Part shown: piece by piece, positions 13,001 through 22,000 of the stretch | How positions within the stretch are numbered: position 1 is the first letter of the stretch | Layout of the letters: every line of letters starts with the position of its first letter | Origin: Protea cynaroides | Taxonomy: Eukaryota > Streptophyta > Magnoliopsida > Proteales > Proteaceae | DNA length: 64,000 nucleotides | Direction: 5' to 3' | Assembly (NCBI GenBank): GCA_028583415.1 | Contig: CM053266.1 | Coordinates: forward strand, 30,700,271-30,764,270 | Position numbers and translations under genes: made by a program | The notes under the pieces: model-generated | The model's input: the letters and a program-made list of their open reading frames with translations, nothing else | What the model was told of the DNA's origin: nothing | Databases searched by the model: none

Positions 13001-16000
13001 CATCCAATTAACTGCTATTTATCTTGTTCTTGCATATTTACTATTTTTTTATATGATGATGTTATTAAAGATAGGCATGTGCTTGTATGTAATTGATGTG
13101 TTGGATGGGGAAATGGTTGTAGCATCGAACCATTCATCACATTGACATCGTCATATCGCCGTTACCTTAGCGGAACTAGTACGTCATAGGGTATCGGGGG
13201 GGTGATCGCGGATGTGTGGTTGTAAGCCCTGTCGGCGGATCCTAGTTCCATCTCTATGGGCTTATTGAGGGATGCTAGGATATGACATTGGATACACCTT
13301 TGATGACATTTATGTTTGGTTAGTCACGAACCCAGTTTGCAAGCCCTCGCTAGTTGGGGCATACGTACTGGTATGGGGTGGAGTATCAGGGGGAGTGCTG
13401 GCAGTGTGTGATCTGTTAGGCTCTAGCTCTATCTTTATTCTGTAGTGGGTGATGTGGGGCGACAGAGGTGTGTGATCCGTTGGGCGTGCTCACACTCTCG
13501 TATATAAAGGTGTGGTAGCCGCCTATCCTTACCATAGCACATTGCAAGCTTATACTAGACTAATGATAAGAATATGACTGCATGCATATGTTTGTATATT
13601 GTTTTGTTTACTCACTGAGCTATGTTGTGTGCTCACCCTACGACATCATATTTCTTTTAGTTAATGATGCAGGTACGACTGTTCAAGATCACGTTAACGC
13701 ATCATCGTATGGACATGTAACAGCTATGGAAGTGCAAACTAGGAGGACAAGCATGGCTCTTCATACGAGTGCTTCCAATGTGTTTATGCTTAAATTTAAA
13801 TTCGTGTTTTGATTATGGGACATGTAATAGTTTATTTACTATGTTTTGGTTGCTTAGAGATAACTGGTATGCTATTTACTTATCCCATTAGACACTCAAT
13901 TCTTTATTAATACAATTCTGCTATTATTTTATTATCTCTGATTGTATGGAATGTGTTCGGTTTGGATTGTTGGCACGGTCCTATGTGATCCTGGCTTGAA
14001 CCAATGGTTTAGTAACGGTTCATTCAAACTTCTGGTCCGTCCAGAATTGGGGTGTGACAAAAGTTTTTTTTTTTGTCCATTATCAAATTCTTTATTGATT
14101 TCACTCATGCATATGAAGTTTATAGCATAAACAAATTGGTTTCTTTACTGAGACATTGAGGTTCTTCCAGAATCTTCAGCCTTTTTTTTTTTTTTTTTTT
14201 TTGCAATATATTGTAAGGGGGTAAAGGGTTCTCAGGATTAGCGCTAATCCCAATAGTGCCCCCCCCCCAATCTTTCTTTTGTTTTAACAATTCTACCCTT
14301 TTAGGGTTGAGTGCTTATATATATTGAATGATATGGGAGTCTCTTATTATCATTAAGACTCCCAAGAGTTAAGCAGTCTCTTCTCTTCTTCATCTCCTCC
14401 TCTCTATTGTCTTTTTATTTTTCTCTCTATTTTACATGGTATCATAGCAAGGTCTGTAGGTACTGTTACATTCCTCAGATCTTGTTCATTGTGATCTGGT
14501 TCTATGCAAGACATGGTTCTGGTTTCCTGCGATCTGATTCTATAAGATATTATCTGGTTCGATAATTGTGATGGTTTTTCTGGTTGCCGCTTTGATGATG
14601 GTTCTGGTTCGATGATGGTTCTGATTTCCTGGTTGATGCTCACCCTTTCAGATTAATTTTATTAATCGATAATGTTGGTTTTTTGGTTTTCTGGTTGCTG
14701 ATCACCTTTTCAGATCAATTTTATTAATCGATACTATTGGTTTTCTGGTTGCGGCTCACCCTTCAGTTTTAATTTTCTAGTTTGATTGTTCATATCAATC
14801 TTTGCAGTTCTTCTTGCCTCTCAGTTGGCTGAACGGAATGTATCAATTTTTTTTAGTACCCTTTGTTTGCCTCTCGGTTGGCTGAACCGAGTGTTGCGAT
14901 CACATTTTTTTTTTTTTTTTGGTTACTTTCCTTGGTATTGATGGTTGACTCTACGGAATCAAAGACTACCATTGATGGCAAAGAGGGTTCAAAGCAAGTC
15001 AAATTAACAAGCCCTCTTTCCTACAGGATCTTAATTCAGTCCAATACAAAATCTGCAGAGAAAAGTAATGAAGAAAACCACTTATCTTGAAATCTAACCC
15101 TTGAAATCACTTGAAACTTGATGGGAAATACTATTTGGAATGATTATGAAGACATATCCAAAGTTGGAGATGATCCGATCACAGATGAGAGAGATGTGAT
15201 TTTTTGAAAACTACCTATCATCTGAAAACGGGACTGGTTTAGTTAGAGCTGGTCGATATGATTTTAATCTTTAATCCCACGAGCTTCGTTGATCAAATCA
15301 GCACTTAATGGTATCGCAATTCAGTATGCAATAATAAGAACTTGAAGGAATTAACAGAAGGACAAGAAAACCATAAAATAGAATATTTCGGTTGAGTCTC
15401 ACAACCTATGAGACTCAACCAGAAAATCAGGAGCTAAACTCTCTTCTTTTTTCTGGTCTAAATCTGCTGGCTCTCTTCTTCTTTATCTTATTTATAGACT
15501 TAAGAAAGATTACAAAATAAGGAAGGATTTAGTCATCTTAAAAAAAAAAATATCCTAAGATAAATTAAAAGGGAAACTTGCCTTTATAGATTTAGGAAAG
15601 TTTCCAATCTAAAAAATATCCTAAGATAAATTAAAAGGGAAACTTGCCTTTATAGATTTAGGAAAGTTTCCAAAAAAACAACTTACAAAATATCAATCCA
15701 TAACTTAACTTTAGGAAACAAAATCTAAGAATAATTTAGGAAAGAAATAACAAAAGAAGGAAAATTTCTGCTGTTGGTACTGTTCACGTGAACAGTACCG
15801 TGAACACTGTTCACGTGAACAGTGTGGGTTGGTCTTTGGGTTGGTCCAATGGACCAATACCGACTGGTTCTTTGGGCTGACCCATTATCGACTTGAGCTT
15901 GGGCCTTGGGCCTTCTTGGACTGCATCAACTCCCCCCACTTAAAATGAACTCGTCCACGAGTTCGATAATGATGAAGAATGATTTCAGTGGGTTCGGTAG

Positions 16001-19000
16001 GCAACGTCTTCTGATTCTGAAATTCTGGCTGTGTTTGCAATGTTGGAAGAAAATCCATCACTTTGGGTCCACTTTCTTCAAGATATTTAGACGGTATCAC
16101 AAAGTCAATATGCTCAACATCTTGAGGAAAGTCAAGTAGAATCGTGGTATTCATGGGGACTATCGTGTTCAACTCTTCATCTTCCGCAATTGTCTCCATA
16201 ACACCGTGGTCTTCATCAAAACTGTGGTCACCTTTGTCAATCCGTGGAGCTTTAGCAAAGGCATCAAAATTATCCACATCTACTTTTGGGGCAATCAAAA
16301 CCATACTGCTGATTATATGGATTCCATATGAATCCTCACCATCTTCCATGACATCCGTATTAGGAATAGAAGTGTCATCACCTTGCGGCTCACATACCTG
16401 TGTATCTAGATTGGCCTCGATTGCAGCAACTAAAGAGTTTATCTTTAATTTTTGTGAACAATCTCTAGCAAAGTGACCATATGCATTACAGTGATAGCAT
16501 TGTACATCCGTAGCTGCTACCATGGGAGTTTTACCTTTATCTGTTGTTGGAGTAGCATGAGATGTAGTCCCTATGGCTTTACTGTTTGGTGTAGGGTGCT
16601 TCAATTCATAAGAACTGGAGGTGGGCTTTAGTGTTGACTTCAAAAGGTCATCGGCTTGGAAAGCTTTATCAACACAGTCGTTAAAACTAACAATATCAAC
16701 CACACCCAATTTTTCTCTAATCTCAGGTCGCAACCCCAAACGAAACTGAGATATCATTTGATCATCATTGTCTCGTGAACCTGACCGTGCACATAATTGA
16801 TCAAATTGGTATACATAGTCTTCCATACTCATATTACCTTGACGAAGATTGTTCAACTGGTCATGCAACCTTCTTTGGAAAGACCGAGGCAAATACTTTT
16901 CTTTCAATTGTTCCTTCATCTCCTCCCAAGTAGTGGGTTCTCTACGACTCCTCATGAGACTATATTCATAGTTACGCCACCAATCACGAGCACCCCCAAC
17001 AAGTTTAGAGCGGGTCAATTGCAGCTTTCGAGGTTCAGGAATGTTAAACCAATCGAAATAGTCATCTAGAGCATTTAGCCAGTCTTGAAAAGCTTCGGGG
17101 TCTTGCCTCCCATGAAACTCTTTGAGGTCCATCCGTACCTTATGGGTTTGGTAACGGATAGGTTCATCATAGTCTTCATAGGGTGGGTTGTGGTATTCCT
17201 CTCTAGGAACTCTTTGAGGAGCCCTAAGAATACGTCTTAGCATTAAGTTGGCATTAAGGGCTTCCCTTCTAGGGGCTTCCACTCTAGCAGGCCTAGGATG
17301 ATTTAGCTCCTCCAAATTACTCATTCTCCCATCCATGCTATCTAACTTGACATCCATTTTGGCCAATCGTTGGAGAACCAGATTAACAAGGTCATTGGGA
17401 TTGTTGGACTGATTAGGAGAGTTAGAACTCTCCTCAGCCATGCTCTGATACCAATTGATGGCAAAGAGGGTTCAAAGCAAGTCAAATTAACAAGCCCTCT
17501 TTGCTACAGGATCTTAATTCAGTCCAATACAAAATCTGCAGAGAAAAGTAATGAAGAAAACCACTTATCTTGAAATCTAATCCTTGAAATCACTTGAAAC
17601 TTGATGGGAAATACTCTTTGGAATGATTATGAAGACTATCCAAAGTTGGAGATGATCCGATCACAGATGAGAGAGATGTGATTTTTTGAAAACTACCTAT
17701 CATCTGAAAACGGGACTGGTTTAGTTAGAGCTGGTCGATATGATTTTAATCTTTAATCCCATGAGCTTCGTTGATCAAATCAGCACTTAATGGTATCGCA
17801 ATTCAGTATGCAATAATAAGAACTTGAAGGAATTAACAGAAGGACAAGAAAACCATAAAACAGAATATTTCGGTTGAGTCTCACAACCTATGAGACTCAA
17901 CCAGAAAATCAGGAGCTAAACTCTCTTCTTTTTTCTGGTCTAAATCTGCTGGCTCTCTTCTTCTTTATCTTATTTATAGACTAAAGAAATATTACAAAAT
18001 AAGGAAGGATTTAGTCCTCTTAAAAAAAAAATATCCTAAGATAAATTAAAAGGGAAACTTGCCTTTATAGATTTAGGAAAGTTTCCAATCTAAAAAATAT
18101 CCTAAGATAAATTAAAAGGAAAACTTGCCTTTATAGATTTAGGAAAGTTTCCAAAAAAACAACTTACAAAATATCAATCCATAACTTAACTTTAGGAAAC
18201 AAAATCTAAGAATAATTTAGGAAAGAAATAACAAAAGAAGGAAAATTTCTGTTGTTGGTACTGTTCACGTGAACAGTACCGTGAACACTGTTCACGTGAA
18301 CAGTGTGGGTTGGTCTTTGGGTTGGTCCAATGGACCAATACCGACTGGTTCTTTGGGCTGACCCATTATCGACTTGAGCTTGGGCCTTGGGCCTTCTTGG
18401 ACTGCATCAACCATGACTGAGGTGGTATCTATTTCCTCCCATCGAAGTACAGAGAATAAATTGGAAGGACTATAAAATTTCCAGCAATGGTGGAAAAAAT
18501 TGTTAAATTGGTTTTGATAGGACGGGATCAACAGAGTCACTTAACCCAGACCAAGTCTAGTATTGACACTACTTTGGACATTGTTGATGTCTGGATTTTG
18601 GGCCAAATGCTATGGACAATTCAATTGTAGACCTTGTTATTCATATCGATATAGTGAAGGAGTTGTGGGATTATTTGAATATCTTATATTCTGATCACAA
18701 TAATTTGTCTGTATTTATGAGTTGTCATGGGAATTTTATCAAGTAGATAAAAAAGTCGCCCTCTCACACAATAGTTTGCTAATTTTAAACAGACGTATGA
18801 GAAACTAAATTCTCTACTTCCTCTCAGTGTTAATGTGTAGAAGAAACAGGAATAATGGGAGCAATTGGCTATTATGGGTTTTTCTGTTGTGTTACGGGTT
18901 TCTCGTGATAGTACCCGTGACAACACTCATGTGGATAGCTCGGCTCTTGTTTCTCACTAGTTTGGTCGTGGTACTAGTAGTGGCACTAGTCGTGGCCAGT

Positions 19001-22000
19001 CTCCTGGTGCACCAACTTCTTCAGACAATTTGGGTATAGCTTACACCTGTCACCATTGTGGAAAACCTGGTCATATCCAACGTTTTTGTTGGAAACTTCA
19101 CGGCAAACCACCTCAGTAGCAGTTTGTTGATTTCGCCGCCAATTCTGAGTCTTCTGCTCTGCCTGCACTATCTAAGGTAAAGATGGTCAAGATGAGTAAT
19201 GATGAGTATGCTAGTTACAATCAGTTTCAGACTTCACAACATTCTTCATCTTCCATTGCTACTTTTGTTCAGATAGGTAAGGCCACTGCGTGTCTCGCAT
19301 CCTCTCGTCCCTGGATTACTGATTCAGGTGCTTCCGATCACATGTCAGAAGTTTCAGGTATATTTTCGTCTCTTTATAGTTTATCCCTCCACCTCTAGTG
19401 TCACTTTGGCTGATGGCTCTTTGATCAAGGTTAGTCGCATTGGGACTGTTCATCCCACTCATCTGTGTCCCTATCTTCAGTTCTCCATTTACCTAATTTT
19501 CCGTTTAACCTATTATTTATACTTAAGCATACTACTGCATACAACTCTTCTGCAACCTTTTATCTTGACTTTTGTGTTTTTCAAGATCTTACAACAAAAG
19601 AGGACAATTGAAAGGGGATGGGAGAAAGAGGGATTGTATCTACTTGAGGGTTCGTCGTCTGTTGCTTGCTTCATTGTTTTGTCTCCGCCATATTTATTGT
19701 CAGTTGGGTCACCCGTTCTTACAAAGTTTGAAGAAGATTGATACATGTTTTAGTTCTCTTTCTCGTTTAGAATGTGAGTCCTGTCAATTTGGGAAGCTTT
19801 ATCGCGTGAGTTATTCCCCTCGAGTTAATAAATGGTCTGCACACCCTTTTGCTTTAGTCCACTCTGATGTATGGGGACGTTGTCCGATCACGTCTCAGTT
19901 AGGGTTCAAGTACTTTATCACTTTTGTTGATGATTTTTCAAGGGTTACTTTGATTTATTTAATGAAAAGTCGTTCTAAATTATTTTCTATCCTCTGTGCA
20001 TTTATTCATGAGATTCAGACTCAATTCCAAACTCCTATTTGTGTTTTTCGGAGTGATAATGCAACCAAATATTTCTCGGGTTAGTTTTCTCAGTTTATGG
20101 CTGAACCGGGTATGGTTCATTAGTCTTCCTGTCCTAACACCCCACAACAAAAAGGTATTGTGGAACAGAAGAATCGAATACTTTATGAAATAGGTGGAGT
20201 ATCAGAAATTGTAGCTAGAGAAGCTATTTCAATAGCTGCGTCCAAAATGCCCATACGAACCCACATTTGATGGAAGTTACCCAATCCTTTCTTTTCAAAA
20301 TGAAGGTGGCCAAATCGTTTTAGGGTGATGCTATTTTAAGTGCATGTTATCTTATAAATCATATGCCTTCGTCTGTTTTGGGTCGTAATATCCATCATTT
20401 TTTGTTGTTTCCATCTAAACCCCTTTTTGTGCTCTCTCCTCAGATATTTAAGTGTGTTTGTTTTATTCGCAGTCATCATCCTGGTATTTATAAGTTAGAC
20501 CCTAGAGCACTCAAGTGTCTATTCATGGGGTATTCGTGTACTCAAAAGGGTTATCATTGCCACTCACCAGAGTCCAATAAATACTATGTCACCACCGATG
20601 TGTCCTTCTTTGAGTCCACACCGTATCGCGATGGGTCATTTGTTGCATCTGAGTTTGATGATGATCTGCCCACATATATTGTCCAGCATTATGTTTCGCA
20701 GGTACCATCTCCTCCACCGGTCATCCAACAGGTTTATACTTGTCGTCCTTGTAGATCCAGCACCCCCGGCTTGTTAAAGCACCTTGTTTTGCCAAGTCAT
20801 CAGCCAACTAACTGGCATTTCTCAAGTTCTATTGGAATAAGTAGGTCATCCCAGATGTGTGAAGCAGTTCATCCTGTGTGACAACTCCCAGACTCCCACA
20901 GGTAGGGCTGGCAAAATGACACAACCATATGTATATCATTACCCGTGAGTGAATCAGTGGCTCCGATCTCTATGAAGCTTTGCAAAGGAATATTTTTAAA
21001 TAGATCATCCCTACCCTAACTATCGAGTTTGTATATGATTTTATCAACTGATAACCTGTACTTCAGGAATTCAATTTTATAACGATCTCGCACTTCTCTC
21101 CACCCACCAAAATGATTCAACGTCCGACCCTTCCCCAAAAAATATCCAACAACCTAAGTGAGAGAAGGGCCAAAACCAAGAGTATCCGTTCACATCTTTA
21201 GGATATGTAACAGTCATTTCAAACAAACCAGGGAAATGGTGCCAAGCTTGTTTGACGAAGGAGAATCAAGGGTCCGCAGAACAACCATTTTTATATGGGG
21301 AAGAAGAAGGAACCACCCCAAGCATCTCTTCTGATGGATATTACAAGCATCATCATATGATTAATTTCCCAACCCAAAGCTATAATTCAGTGTCATAATG
21401 GATTCCCGAAACACTTTTGGAGTTCTCATCAGCCTTTTGCATAAAGGATTTCATACGATACTAAAAAAAAATTTATCAATACCATATATTTCAGCATCCA
21501 TTAAGCCAGCTAATCTTATATCCTTATCAGCTCTACAAGCACAGACAAGAAAAGGGGTGAAAGGCGAAATCCCTAGCTCACTCCTAACCCTATAAAACTC
21601 AAATCACTGTTTCCAAACTAACCTTCTCTAACTTCAGATCTCAGCCTAGGCAAAACTTAATGAACTTCTCTTTGCTGGCCTTTAACCTGTTATCTTAGTT
21701 ATAGCCACAGACACACTGACCTTGTACAGCCAAAGAGATCTTCATCTTTCTTAATTACTGTCACGGACACTAGGAAACTTTTCTTCTTTATTTGAATGGT
21801 ACCCTCATCATTAACAAATAACTTTATCCCTTTAACATGACTCCTCAAACATCAATTTGGTGTCATGGCATTCACCAAAGGAGTAGAAAGCTATGGTGTT
21901 AAATCCAACTTGGCACTCTATGGAGCATTTGTTTGGCTCACAATTACAGATTTACAGGGCCTTTTAAAATGCATACTTCCAGCACATTGAGTTGCAACTA

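Larger units (their letters stand above)
14973..18409 (-). mobile_element. Gag-only LTR retroelement (TR-GAG type), young insertion
   Basis: 3,437 bp with two direct LTRs of about 955 bp and an exact 5-bp duplication ACCAT at 14968-14972 and 18410-18414. In minus orientation: LTR TGATGCAGTCC..GCCATCA, PBS, one gag frame, polypurine tract, LTR. There is no pol at all. By eye the LTRs differ at roughly a dozen sites, so the insertion is recent compared with the copia host element, whose gag it interrupts 11 codons after the ATG. The layout matches the described TR-GAG class of short plant LTR elements encoding only GAG; pol in trans is presumed. Confidence 0.9.
14210..20900 (+). mobile_element. 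Decayed Ty1/copia element, truncated before RT, split by a nested element
   Basis: A short LTR-like tract ends TTTTACA at 14436, followed by a primer-binding site at 14437. The gag start codon at 14941 begins MVDSTESKTT; after removing the nested element and its duplication it continues TEVVSISSHRSTENKLEG. Further on come a CCHC knuckle (CHHCGKPGHIQRFC, about 19043-19084), the protease motif DSGASDHM (about 19321), the GAG-pre-integrase motif LGHPF, and integrase (HSDVWG near 19860, RSDNA near 20051, GIVEQKNR near 20155). Several stops and frameshifts intervene. Similarity fades near 20900 and no RT or RNase H is present. The LTR start near 14210 is tentative. Confidence 0.8.

Noticed and set aside
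15906..17069. Plus-strand frames of 77-110 codons
   Set aside because: Antisense shadows of the intact gag frame.
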